DNA from: Candidatus Saccharimonadota bacterium
GTDB taxonomy: Bacteria; Patescibacteriota; Saccharimonadia; Saccharimonadales; Saccharimonadaceae
DNA length: 35,972 nucleotides
Direction: 5' to 3'
NCBI GenBank assembly: GCA_017514675.1
Contig: JAFWIY010000027.1
Location: forward strand, 1-35,972
The translations under genes were made by a program, and so were the position numbers. The notes beneath the pieces were generated by a model, which was not told the DNA's origin, did no database searches, and saw only the letters and a list, made by a program, of their open reading frames with translations. Each line of letters begins with the position of its first letter. Positions within the stretch are counted from its first letter, which is position 1. Positions 24,711-32,807 of the stretch are shown here, piece after piece.

Positions 24711-25148
24711 ATGCTTATCAAACGCTTAGATAAATACACCCCCGAAATCGCAAACCAAATCCGCAAACTCTTAATCCAACTCTCTCGCAGCGGCAAAGAC
24801 AAAGGGGAAATATCAGAATCCTGGTTTAACGACATCATTAATTCCCCCTGGCACGATCTTCTAATCGCCGAAGAAGATGGCAAAATCATCGGCCTCGCCG
24901 CTATGTCTGTCACCATGGGTCCCGGCATCAAGAAAAACGCCTACCTCGAAGATTTTGTCACTGATAAAGAAGTCCGCGGCAAAGGCGTTGGCTCGGCTCT
25001 CTGGAATGAAATGCTAAATTGGGCCAAAGAAAAAGGCTGTGAACGCCTCGAGTTCACCTGCGGCAACGGCCGCGAAATAGCGCAACAATTTTACAAGTCA
25101 AAAGGTGCCGAAATCTACGACACTAACTTCTTCCGCTACGAACTTTAG
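24711..25148 (+). CDS. GNAT family N-acetyltransferase
   Basis: 145 aa, a complete single GNAT domain that moves acetyl from acetyl-CoA to an amine. Motif A is VRGKGVGSALWNEML (about residues 89-103), preceded by the YLEDFVTDKE strand and followed by the LEFTCGNGREIAQQFYKSKGA motif B region. The acceptor is unknown; the setting would allow a sugar amine or a protein. AAAAGGAG stands upstream of the ATG. The last 26 bp overlap the convergent ligase-like gene. Confidence 0.9.
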   Translation: MLIKRLDKYTPEIANQIRKLLIQLSRSGKDKGEISESWFNDIINSPWHDLLIAEEDGKIIGLAAMSVTMGPGIKKNAYLEDFVTDKEVRGKGVGSALWNEMLNWAKEKGCERLEFTCGNGREIAQQFYKSKGAEIYDTNFFRYEL

Positions 25149-26595
25149 AATCAACCAGCATCAGTACCGCTGGCAGAAGATAAATATGCAACGCATTCGG
25201 CAGCCCCGAGAAAAACAGCAACGTTACACCATAAGCCAAAAACAGCACCAAAAACATCCCGGCGTCCGGCCTTTTTGATACCACCTTAAAGACCAACCAT
25301 AAAGAAAACGCCAAAAGCGCCATTCCTACTAAGCCTGTTTCAAGCAGTAAACTCGCGTATTCATTTTGCACAATTTCCTTTGGCCAGTCCATCAGCCCAT
25401 CGGCATACATCACCACTCCGGCCCCACCTAGTCCCACGCCAAATAGTATTCTTCGCCAATTTTTTGACCATGATTTAATCGCCACATCAGTCAGCTTCAC
25501 CCGCGTTTCGGTTGACTCCGCCACATATCCATCAAACATCGCTTCTTCAGCTGCGTTTGCCTGCCTTATATCAATAATCCCAAGCGACAAATGATTCAAA
25601 ACTTTCGACACCCCCGACCAATAAGTATCATTTGTTGGGCTAACCTGCGCCATAATCCCCTGCGCATTCAGCGTAAACAAAAACGCGACGATAGTAATCA
25701 CCCAAACTCTAACAGTCGCCCGCCGCATTATAGTCATAAATAGAAGCGCCACCCCAAACGCATAAATCGCCCCCCGCGAAAATGTCAAAAACAATGTTGA
25801 CGCAAATACGAAAAAGCAAAATAATAAAAGTTTGGAACATAAAAAACGCGAACCGGCGTAATTTTTACAACGGTCACGGAGCGAATCGAGAAACTGTAAT
25901 TTCTTGTGAGCTCCAACTGATCCGTTGTAAAAATTATCACCGCGTGAGCGTTCAAGTTTCAAACTTTTATTATTCTGCTTTATTGACATCATATACATCC
26001 AAATTGATATTATCGCCGGCGCGAGCAATAAGTTGCCCATAAATTGCGGTTCTATCGCAAATCCATTCGGATGCGGAAACCCAAACATTTGATACGTGCA
26101 CCCCGGGCACATCAAGCTCACTTCCCTCCCCGCTCCAAGCAAATCCACAATGCTCTGCACCCAACACCACGCACAAACAGCCAAGCTAGCCCCAAAAAAC
26201 CATTTCCAAAACTTTTCTTTAAACCCATCTTTAAAATAATCCTTTAAACTAAACATCGCGTAAACCGCAAAATAAATCATCCACAAAATCCCTACCGTCA
26301 AAATCCCCCTTGTACGATTTGCCGACCACAATATCGACAAACTCAAAAACGCTGGAAAAAGCATCCACTGCCAATTTTTTAAAATCCCGCCCAACTTTTT
26401 CTCACGAATCAACAGAAATCCAGCAAACAAATCAAATAACACCAGCCAAACCAAAGGCAGCGACAATTCAAAATTCATTGATTCGCCACTACCTAAACGA
26501 ATGATCGGATGATACGAAAAAAACAGTATCGCCGGCAGAATACAAATCATTCCGCAAAAAATCTTCCTAAGTCCTTCGTTTTTATTTTTTTTCAC
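25123..26595 (-). CDS. O-antigen ligase/polymerase-like (Wzy/WaaL) membrane protein with in-frame palindrome
   Basis: 490 aa with about 11-12 membrane segments and the LFLTFSRGAIYAF motif typical of Wzy_C/O-antigen ligase proteins, which join lipid-linked glycans to an acceptor or polymerise them outside the membrane. A large periplasmic-type loop (about 320-390) follows, as in the family. Residues about 205-260, between two membrane segments, are encoded by palindrome E3 and read as hydrophilic, Lys/Arg/Asn-rich sequence unlike the rest. The start is a GTG at 26595 with GGGAG 8 nt upstream; it overlaps the upstream GT4 gene by 14 bp, so both belong to the operon that begins at 29199. Confidence 0.8.
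   Translation of the reverse strand: MKKNKNEGLRKIFCGMICILPAILFFSYHPIIRLGSGESMNFELSLPLVWLVLFDLFAGFLLIREKKLGGILKNWQWMLFPAFLSLSILWSANRTRGILTVGILWMIYFAVYAMFSLKDYFKDGFKEKFWKWFFGASLAVCAWCWVQSIVDLLGAGREVSLMCPGCTYQMFGFPHPNGFAIEPQFMGNLLLAPAIISIWMYMMSIKQNNKSLKLERSRGDNFYNGSVGAHKKLQFLDSLRDRCKNYAGSRFLCSKLLLFCFFVFASTLFLTFSRGAIYAFGVALLFMTIMRRATVRVWVITIVAFLFTLNAQGIMAQVSPTNDTYWSGVSKVLNHLSLGIIDIRQANAAEEAMFDGYVAESTETRVKLTDVAIKSWSKNWRRILFGVGLGGAGVVMYADGLMDWPKEIVQNEYASLLLETGLVGMALLAFSLWLVFKVVSKRPDAGMFLVLFLAYGVTLLFFSGLPNALHIYLLPAVLMLVDSKVRSGRS
25816..25981. repeat. Palindromic element E3 inside the ligase-like gene
   Basis: A nested inverted repeat of about 166 bp. Outer arms lie near 25816-25838 and 25960-25981; middle arms TAATTTTTACAACGG (25859-25873) and its complement (25922-25936); the inner part pairs GGAGC with GCTCC. 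Its core from 25876 resembles those of E1 and E2 (ACGGAgCGA, then GAAACTGTAATTTC), more diverged. The gene's frame passes through without a stop. Confidence 0.75.
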
Positions 26596-27772
26596 GCTTT
26601 TTACTCCCGCGTTTTTTCACAAAATCCAATATTTCCTTATCAAATCTCGGCAAATCAAACTTCTGCACGCCTCGCGATATTTTTTTACGGTCAAACTTCA
26701 TTTTTTCAAAGGCTAAAATTGCCTCCGCCAAAGACTTGGCCGTCTGCTCCTTAAACAAAATTCCATTTTTACGATTTTTTACATAATCGCAAGCGCCACC
26801 TTTGCCGTACGCAATCACTGGGCATCCCACAGAGAGCGCCTCCACCGGCGCAATCCCAAACGGCTCCAAGCTTGGGAACAAATACCCTTTTGCTCCCTTT
26901 AAATATGTCACCAATTCTTCTTTTTTCATAAACGGCAAAAACTTCACTAGATTGGAACCCTTGGCTAGCTTCACCAATTTTTTGTGTTCTGGCCCATCAC
27001 CAATCACTAACAATTTTCGCTGCGTCATCAAACATGCCTTCACCGCCAAGTCAATCTTCTTCCAATTCACCTGCCTTGATGTAGTTATGTAATATGGTGA
27101 AGATGCGAACGCGAAGTGTTCTGCGGAACATGAAGACTTGGCCAGAGCGGCCCGGAGCGTGTCCGAAGGACACGCCGCGTTCGCATCTTTACCATTGCGA
27201 AAATCATCAAGCTCCACCGGCGGATAAATTATCGTTGATTCTCGGCCGTAATATTTTTTAATCATATCTTTAGCGTATTCCGAAATCGTTACAAAATAAT
27301 CTGGTCGCTGCGCCGCCTTTAGATCCGCCTTCCGAAGTGGCCGCACCAATAATTTAAAGAAAAACCTCACAAACGGATTCAAAATCCCAAACCCCGGATT
27401 TTTTACATAATCATCATACATCTCCCAATAATACTGAGTTGGCACATGGCAATAACAAATATGTACGCCATTTTTTGGTCGCACAGCTTTAGCCTCCGCA
27501 CCGGTCACCGAAATCACCAAATCATATTCCGATAAATCAATATGCGAAAAATACCATTGGCGCAGCGGTCCCAAAAACCGCCGAAGTCCCAAAGGGAATT
27601 TCTGTAAAAACCCAGTCCGTACATCCGCATCATTAAACCAGTCCATCAGCTCCGGCTTATACTGTGAAGTATAGATCGGTGCCTCCGGGAACAAACGATG
27701 TAGTTCTAGAAGCACCTTTTCTCCACCGCCAACCCCAGTCAGCCAATCACAAACTAAAGCTACCCTGCTCAC
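26582..27772 (-). CDS. GT4-family glycosyltransferase with in-frame palindrome
   Basis: 396 aa, GT-B fold, WbaZ-like mannosyltransferase type: N-terminal CDWLTGVGGGEKVLLEL, CYCHVPTQYYWEMYDDY, ISEYAKDMIKKYYGRESTIIYPPVE, and the C-terminal donor site GYLFPSLEPFGIAPVEAL with the EX7E glutamates. It adds a sugar to the lipid-linked glycan begun by the WcaJ-type enzyme. Residues about 192-227, between YPPVELDDF and YYITTSRQV, are encoded by palindrome E4; relatives have only a short loop there. The start is a GTG at 27772 that overlaps the stop of the upstream gene (GTGA), with GGAG upstream. The 3' end overlaps the ligase-like gene. Confidence 0.88.
   Translation of the reverse strand: MSRVALVCDWLTGVGGGEKVLLELHRLFPEAPIYTSQYKPELMDWFNDADVRTGFLQKFPLGLRRFLGPLRQWYFSHIDLSEYDLVISVTGAEAKAVRPKNGVHICYCHVPTQYYWEMYDDYVKNPGFGILNPFVRFFFKLLVRPLRKADLKAAQRPDYFVTISEYAKDMIKKYYGRESTIIYPPVELDDFRNGKDANAACPSDTLRAALAKSSCSAEHFAFASSPYYITTSRQVNWKKIDLAVKACLMTQRKLLVIGDGPEHKKLVKLAKGSNLVKFLPFMKKEELVTYLKGAKGYLFPSLEPFGIAPVEALSVGCPVIAYGKGGACDYVKNRKNGILFKEQTAKSLAEAILAFEKMKFDRKKISRGVQKFDLPRFDKEILDFVKKRGSKKREKK
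27092..27198. repeat. Palindromic element E4 inside the glycosyltransferase gene
   Basis: 107 bp. Outer arms 27092-27114 and 27177-27198 pair over about 20 bp with few mismatches. Inside are three separate hairpins: TGTTC/GAACA (27118-27131), GGCC/GGCC (27141-27153) and a perfect CGTGTCC/GGACACG with GAA loop (27159-27175). The outline is that of a cloverleaf. The sequence is not related to E1-E3. The coding frame passes through without a stop. Confidence 0.75.
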
Positions 27773-29199
27773 TTTGCTCCTTCGCCCCGAATTACCACCG
27801 CAATAGTCTTAAAGAAAATCTGAAAATCAAGAAGTAGCGACCAATTCTTTACATAGTAAATATCTAGCACTCTTCTTTCTTCAAACGAAATATCACGCCT
27901 ACCTAATACTTGTGCAAATCCAGTCAAGCCAGATTTAACCGTTAGAATTAAAGAACTTCTCTCGCCAAAGTCATGCATCTCTTTTGGCGGCAAAGCCCTT
28001 GGCCCAATCAAAGAAATATCACCTTTCAACACATTAAATAATTGCGGCAGTTCATCAATTGATGTCTTACGAATAAACGCACCAATCTTAGTAATCCGCG
28101 GATCATTATCAAGATAAAGCCGCCCTTCAAAATAATACTTATCCGCTAGCTCCGGCTTACCCATTTTTAAAAACGCCTCTTCCGGCGACATGCCACTATA
28201 TTCCGGCTTCAAAGAGCGAAACTTATAACACTTAAACCTCCGTCCATACTGGGTCAACCTTTCGCCTGCGTAAATCGGCGAATGTTTAAAATCACTCAAC
28301 TTCAACGCCAGCCACACTACTGCCATCGGAATCGCAAGCAGAATAATTGCAATCAAACTAATCACAATATCAAAGATTCTCTTCACTACCGCATTTCCGC
28401 CCGAAAGTGGCGTTACCTTCACTAGCATCGCCGGCGTATTCCCAACTAATTCCAACTCACCAAGATGCGACGAAAGCGCCGTTTCGCTCGGCACAAAATA
28501 ATACAACAAATGTTTTGCGATCGCCTGTTTATAAACATACGCGGTCGCTTCCTCATCGGTTTGGAAAATTACATCTACCTTCTTTTTTTCTAACGCCGCC
28601 TTCAGGGATGAATACTGTTTCTTTTTCAAATCATCCGGAATGTATTTTTTGCTTGCTACAATCCCTGCCAGACTATATCCAGATTCCGGGGCCGAAGCAA
28701 TATAATTTGCTAAATATTCCGTGTTGCTATTATCGCCTACGATGAGCACTTTTTTTACGCCATAACCCTTTTTGAAAATCTTCTTCACAAAAAACCTCAG
28801 CAAGTTCCTTTCCACAATCAAAAAACCAAACGAAAGCGCCATTGATACCACTGTCATTATTCTCACCGGAAACAAATCTTCATAACTAAAAAATCCGTAC
28901 ACAATCAAAGCGCAAACCGACAAAACCGCCGCCAAAATTAATCTTCCCGTTTCCGGCAACAAAGACTTGCTTAAGAAAACTGATTTTTTATAAAGCCCCA
29001 GCGCCGCCAAAATTACAAGTAATACCGGCACCAAAAATACCACAGTTTTTGTAAATTCCCAAAGTTGCGGTTCAAACTCATATGGCCTCGGATCTACATG
29101 CACCCGAATATAATACGCCGCTGCAAAAGACAGCACTAGCATCAAAGCATCCCCAATAATCAAGCATAGACGCAACACAAAATCCGACTTTTTCTGCAT
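27769..29199 (-). CDS. WcaJ-type polyprenyl-phosphate sugar-1-phosphate transferase
   Basis: 476 aa initiating enzyme that puts the first sugar phosphate on a lipid carrier for exopolysaccharide. Four or five N-terminal membrane segments are followed by a Rossmann-like CoA_binding_3 region (about 130-240, VLIVGDNSNTEYL), another membrane segment near 275 and the catalytic bac_transf domain with KCYKFRSL, DNDPRITKIGAFIRKTSIDELPQLFNVLKGDISLIGPR, which contains the catalytic Asp-Glu pair. The ATG at 29199 is 6 nt behind TATAAT (29211-29206), so the operon mRNA should be leaderless. First gene of an operon with the GT4 enzyme and the ligase. Confidence 0.93.
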   Translation of the reverse strand: MQKKSDFVLRLCLIIGDALMLVLSFAAAYYIRVHVDPRPYEFEPQLWEFTKTVVFLVPVLLVILAALGLYKKSVFLSKSLLPETGRLILAAVLSVCALIVYGFFSYEDLFPVRIMTVVSMALSFGFLIVERNLLRFFVKKIFKKGYGVKKVLIVGDNSNTEYLANYIASAPESGYSLAGIVASKKYIPDDLKKKQYSSLKAALEKKKVDVIFQTDEEATAYVYKQAIAKHLLYYFVPSETALSSHLGELELVGNTPAMLVKVTPLSGGNAVVKRIFDIVISLIAIILLAIPMAVVWLALKLSDFKHSPIYAGERLTQYGRRFKCYKFRSLKPEYSGMSPEEAFLKMGKPELADKYYFEGRLYLDNDPRITKIGAFIRKTSIDELPQLFNVLKGDISLIGPRALPPKEMHDFGERSSLILTVKSGLTGFAQVLGRRDISFEERRVLDIYYVKNWSLLLDFQIFFKTIAVVIRGEGAK

Positions 29200-29216
29200 A
29201 ACTTAATTATACCACA

Positions 29217-31040
29217 CTACTCCACCGTCACCGACTTCGCCAAATTCCGCGGCTGGTCTACATTATACCCTTTAGCTGTAGTCATATAATACGCTAGAAG
29301 CTGGCTCGCCAAGTTCATCAAAATCGGCGCAAATATTTCTATATCTGTTGTAATTTTTACAACATCTTCCACCGCCAAATCGCAATCTCTATTTGTTACT
29401 ACTATCATTTTACCGCCCCGCGCCAAGACTTCCTGTACGTTAGAAATCGCCTTCTCGTACAAATCGCCCTTCGGCAAAAATGCTACTTCAAAGAACCGAT
29501 CATCTATTAATGCTAGCGGTCCATGCTTCAATTCGCCAAACGCATAAGCATTTGCATCCACATACGAAATTTCCTTTAGCTTCAAAGCTCCTTCCATCGC
29601 TGTCGGATAAGCCGTATCGCGCCCTAGGTAAATCGCATGTTCATACGTTTTATACTTATCGGCAATTCTTTTAACTGGCTCTGTCGCTTCTTCTAATACT
29701 TTGCCGATCTCTTCCGGCAAAACCGCAATCTCATCAATATAAGGCTTCAGCATACTACTTCTCACCCCCTTCGCCTGCGCAATTGTCAGGCCAAACATCA
29801 CCATCGCAATTACCTGCGAAGTAAAGGCCTTGGTTGAAGCCACCGAAATCTCCGGCCCTACGTGTACATAAGTTCCGCCATCTACTTCCCTCGCAATTGT
29901 TGAACCAATCGCATTCACAATCCCAATAGTTTTAATTCCCTGCTTTTTAATTTCGCGAAGACACGCCAGCGTATCTGCCGTTTCGCCAGATTGCGACACA
30001 ATCAACGCCACCGCATCTTTTGGAATATAAGCATGGCGATAACGATACTCCGATGCAATCACCGTTTCAATTGTAATCTCCGGCGTAAATTGCTCTATGT
30101 AATATCCAGCCAAAAGCCCGGCATGATAGGCCGTGCCACAACCCACAATCACCAAATGCTTAATTTTCCTAAGTTCCGCTTCCGACAAGCCCGGACCGCC
30201 CAGCCTTACTGTACCTTCCTCTTTGTGAATTCGCCCACGCAAAGTTTCCGTGAGAGATTCCGGCTGCTCCATAATTTCCTTTAGCAAGAAATGCTCGTAT
30301 CCACCTTTTTGAATCGCCGCGAGATTTGTTTCAATCTCCTCCACCTTCGCCGATACCGGCTCTGCATTCAAAGTCTTAATCTCCACACTATTTTTTGTCA
30401 CCCTCGCTACTTCGCCATCATTTAAATAAATCGCTTGCTTAGTGTGCCCCACCAACGCCGAAGCATCCGAAGCCACAAACGTCTCATCATGCCCCACACC
30501 AATCACCAGCGGTGAACCCGCTCTTGCCACCACAATCTCATCCGGATTATTCTCCGAAACTACTGCTATGCCATAAGTGCCCTTTGCTAATTTCAAGGCC
30601 TGCACTACTGCATTTAGAAGTGGATGCTCGCCATCTTTATAAAACGAAGCGATTAGCGCCGCCAAAACCTCCGTATCCGTCTCGGACTGAAAATCAAAAT
30701 CTTTTAACTCATTTTTTAATTCTTTATAATTTTCAATGATCCCATTATGCACCAAATATATTTTTCCGGCCTTGTGCGGGTGTGCATTTCTTTCCGATGG
30801 CTCACCATGCGTAGCCCAGCGCGTGTGACCAATGCCAGTCTTATCGCTACGCTTCGCCTTCGCCATTTTTTCTTCAAGGTTAGAAATCTTACCCTTCGCC
30901 CGAATCAGCGTGGCTTCACCATCTTCTGCCAAAGTCACAATCCCCGCCGAATCATACCCACGATATTCTAACCGCTTCAATCCCGAAATCAAAAAATCCT
31001 GCGCGTTCTTTTCGCCTACATACCCCACAATTCCACACAT
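29217..31040 (-). CDS. glmS: Glutamine-fructose-6-phosphate aminotransferase (GlmS)
   Basis: 607 aa, full length. Makes glucosamine-6-phosphate from fructose-6-phosphate and glutamine. The N-terminal Cys2 (MCGIVGYVG) is the glutaminase nucleophile, with LKRLEYRGYDSAG and IGHTRWATHGEPS; two SIS domains follow (IVGCGTAYHAGL, VSQSGETADTLA; YLGRDTAYPTAMEGALKLKE) and the C-terminus ends NLAKSVTVE as usual. AAGGAGG (31051-31045) precedes the ATG, but TATAAT (31059-31054) is so close that transcription should begin inside this motif, leaving a 7-9 nt leader. I see no glmS ribozyme in the short upstream gap. Confidence 0.97.
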   Translation of the reverse strand: MCGIVGYVGEKNAQDFLISGLKRLEYRGYDSAGIVTLAEDGEATLIRAKGKISNLEEKMAKAKRSDKTGIGHTRWATHGEPSERNAHPHKAGKIYLVHNGIIENYKELKNELKDFDFQSETDTEVLAALIASFYKDGEHPLLNAVVQALKLAKGTYGIAVVSENNPDEIVVARAGSPLVIGVGHDETFVASDASALVGHTKQAIYLNDGEVARVTKNSVEIKTLNAEPVSAKVEEIETNLAAIQKGGYEHFLLKEIMEQPESLTETLRGRIHKEEGTVRLGGPGLSEAELRKIKHLVIVGCGTAYHAGLLAGYYIEQFTPEITIETVIASEYRYRHAYIPKDAVALIVSQSGETADTLACLREIKKQGIKTIGIVNAIGSTIAREVDGGTYVHVGPEISVASTKAFTSQVIAMVMFGLTIAQAKGVRSSMLKPYIDEIAVLPEEIGKVLEEATEPVKRIADKYKTYEHAIYLGRDTAYPTAMEGALKLKEISYVDANAYAFGELKHGPLALIDDRFFEVAFLPKGDLYEKAISNVQEVLARGGKMIVVTNRDCDLAVEDVVKITTDIEIFAPILMNLASQLLAYYMTTAKGYNVDQPRNLAKSVTVE

Positions 31041-31087
31041 AAAACCTCCTTAAATTATAGACTAACCACTTTTACCACCACTACTAA

Positions 31088-31489
31088 TTATTTATTCTCT
31101 TTTCTCACCTGAGCAAGATAATAAAGACCCATTGTGTCAATAATGAAGTCGAGCGACAAGAGGCCCGTAACACCAGTTTTTGTAGTAAAGAAAGTTACAA
31201 TAGCGCCAACAATACCCAAAATCAACAGGACCCCATAAAGCACGCCATCGCTTTTCTTGGCCGCAACTCTTCTTGCAAGCCAAAAATACCACAAATTAAG
31301 CAGAATGGTAACTCCGGCCGTAATACCAAACTTTATCATTCCTTCACTGCCACCCAGACTTTCTTCCAAGCCATTACGAAGTTCTGGTATAGCAAAACAA
31401 ATAATTGTGCCGATAGTATAAAATGCAGCAACAATAATATAAATCCAACTAAACGATTTTATTGTTTCATACGATGTTCTTTTTGACAT
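31088..31489 (-). CDS. Small four-helix membrane protein, unknown function
   Basis: 133 aa with four hydrophobic segments (about 13-33, 50-70, 83-102, 108-124) and basic ends (MSKRTSYE, RKENK). I recognise no family. AAAGGAGG stands 6 nt before the ATG, a strong ribosome-binding site. A promoter TTGACT (31553-31548), 16 bp, TATATT (31531-31526) gives a leader of about 30 nt. It is the last gene before the accessory region. Confidence 0.75.
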   Translation of the reverse strand: MSKRTSYETIKSFSWIYIIVAAFYTIGTIICFAIPELRNGLEESLGGSEGMIKFGITAGVTILLNLWYFWLARRVAAKKSDGVLYGVLLILGIVGAIVTFFTTKTGVTGLLSLDFIIDTMGLYYLAQVRKENK

Positions 31490-31583
31490 TTTATTCCTCC
31501 TTTAGCTTAATATTATGTTATTTCAAATATATCAAACCACCGATAAAAGTCAAGCCGCTCATATTTTAGACACGGGACAATTC

Positions 31584-31674
31584 TCTCTACAATCCGGGTG
31601 GGACTAGACATACTTATTCGGTTATGCATGGTTGTGGACTGGTGTATTGACCACCCCGAATGGAGTCGTAGAGA
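31584..31674. other. Two-stem inverted repeat at the edge of the accessory region
   Basis: TCTCTAC (31584-31590) pairs with GTAGAGA (31668-31674), and GGGTGG (31596-31601) pairs with CCACCC (31651-31656). Smaller complementary stretches lie inside. The space 31490-31754 holds this structure, the two flanking promoters and no gene that I can see. Confidence 0.45.
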
Positions 31675-31754
31675 CCTAAAACAATGACAATGAACAAAAT
31701 GAAAGAAATACGATGTTAATGGTATAATTATAGTAAGTAAACAAAGGATCTTTT

Positions 31755-32012
31755 ATGGAACAAACTATTTGCCAAAGCTGCGCAATGCCATTAACTTCAG
31801 AAGATATGTATTCTACTGAAAAAGACGGTAGTATCAATAAAGACTACTGTAAGTGGTGTTATAAAAATGGCGAATTCGTAGATAAGGTTTCCATGGAAGA
31901 GTATATTGAAATGTGCTCTAAGTTTGGCGAACAGGCTGGTATGACCAATGAGCAAATGAAAGAGTATTGCACTAAAGTTTTCCCAACTTTGAAAAGATGG
32001 AAGAAAATATAG
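31755..32012 (+). CDS. Putative zinc-ribbon domain protein
   Basis: 85 aa. CQSCAMPL at residues 5-12 and YCKWCYKNGEF at about 32-42 provide four cysteines in two CxxC knuckles, the pattern of the Zn_ribbon_2 (PF12674-type) family, whose members read CQSCGMPL and DYCxYCYQNGEF. The rest is helical (MEEYIEMCSKFGEQAGMTNEQMKEY). The molecular role of the family is unknown. TATAAT (31723-31728) and AAAGGA upstream support the start. Its stop is one base from the next start, so the two form an operon. The family is common in Firmicutes, so transfer is plausible. Confidence 0.88.
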   Translation: MEQTICQSCAMPLTSEDMYSTEKDGSINKDYCKWCYKNGEFVDKVSMEEYIEMCSKFGEQAGMTNEQMKEYCTKVFPTLKRWKKI

Positions 32013-32013
32013 T

Positions 32014-32523
32014 ATGGTTAGTACTAAAATAGATAAAGGCCTCAAGATTTCCATACCCATACTTGTTGTCGTAGTAGTCTCAGCAATTGTTGTGACAATC
32101 CTAATGAATAATAAAAGTTCAAACATAGATACTGAATTAAACCAAGAGACTTCAATCACCAACAGCAATGAAAAGGAGAATAAAATGGCCAAAATCTACG
32201 CAAACTTTAATAACGAAAAACTCGAGATAAACTTAGAGGAGAACTCAACTACTTCCGCCTTAGTTAAACTATTGCCTCTGGATATCACAATGAACGATTT
32301 GAACAAAAATGAGAAGTACGCGTATTTAGACAAATCTCTACCAACAAATACTTATAGCCCAAAACATATCGAAGCCGGTGATGTGATGCTATTTGGAGAT
32401 AACTGTCTCGTAATCTTCTATGAATCATTCGACACAAGTTATAGCTATTCAAAAATTGGACACATTGATAACTTGCCGGAGCTAGGTAACGAAAGTATTT
32501 CTATAAAATTAAGCATGGAATAA
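32014..32523 (+). CDS. Membrane-anchored cyclophilin-like fold protein
   Basis: 169 aa. A single membrane segment (about 10-30) anchors a linker and a C-terminal domain (about 58-169) that matches the Cyclophil_like family: LEINLEENSTTSALVKLLPLDITMNDL, EKYAYLDKSLPT, IEAGDVMLFGDNCLVIFYESFDTSYSYSKIGHI. The domain shares the cyclophilin barrel but lacks the proline isomerase active site in known relatives; its function is unknown. A second possible start is the ATG at MAKIYANFN (32185), preceded by AAAAGGAG, which would give a soluble protein; this motif is the better ribosome-binding site of the two. Confidence 0.8.
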   Translation: MVSTKIDKGLKISIPILVVVVVSAIVVTILMNNKSSNIDTELNQETSITNSNEKENKMAKIYANFNNEKLEINLEENSTTSALVKLLPLDITMNDLNKNEKYAYLDKSLPTNTYSPKHIEAGDVMLFGDNCLVIFYESFDTSYSYSKIGHIDNLPELGNESISIKLSME

Positions 32524-32539
32524 AAAACACCACCTTACG

Positions 32540-32719
32540 GTGGGTTCAATAATTTCTGCATGTGGTGAACGTTGCACGGAAACGTTTGATGCAGTTTCGG
32601 ACATGAAAGCGCGCCTCTGTGGCGTGGTTGATTGGCTATTTGAGAATCCGGATTATGATCCAAAACCGAAAGTCATCCCGAAGGAAAAATACCCTGTTTT
32701 AGTAGATGTAACATTCTGA
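32540..32719 (+). pseudogene. Probable gene remnant, 59 codons
   Basis: From a GTG at 32540 the frame reads 59 residues with protein-like composition, including CGERCTETFDAVSDMKARLCG and ending PVLVDVTF. No ribosome-binding site or promoter stands in front, and the start lies in a hairpin (CCACC/GGTGG) just after the cyclophilin-like gene. It looks like the C-terminal end of a lost gene; I do not recognise which. Confidence 0.4.
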
Positions 32720-32807
32720 TTAGGAATGACAAGGAGATGAACATTGAACCAATGTAAAGGAATAACTTATTCCTACAATGTCAATGATATAATTGAAGAC
32801 ATTAATT

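Noticed and set aside
31041-31087. glmS ribozyme upstream of glmS
   Set aside because: Only about 47 nt separate glmS from the next gene, and the predicted leader is under 10 nt.
32793-32807. TTG start at 32793 for the unknown 256-aa gene
   Set aside because: It overlaps the TATAAT element; the ATG at 32808 is better placed.
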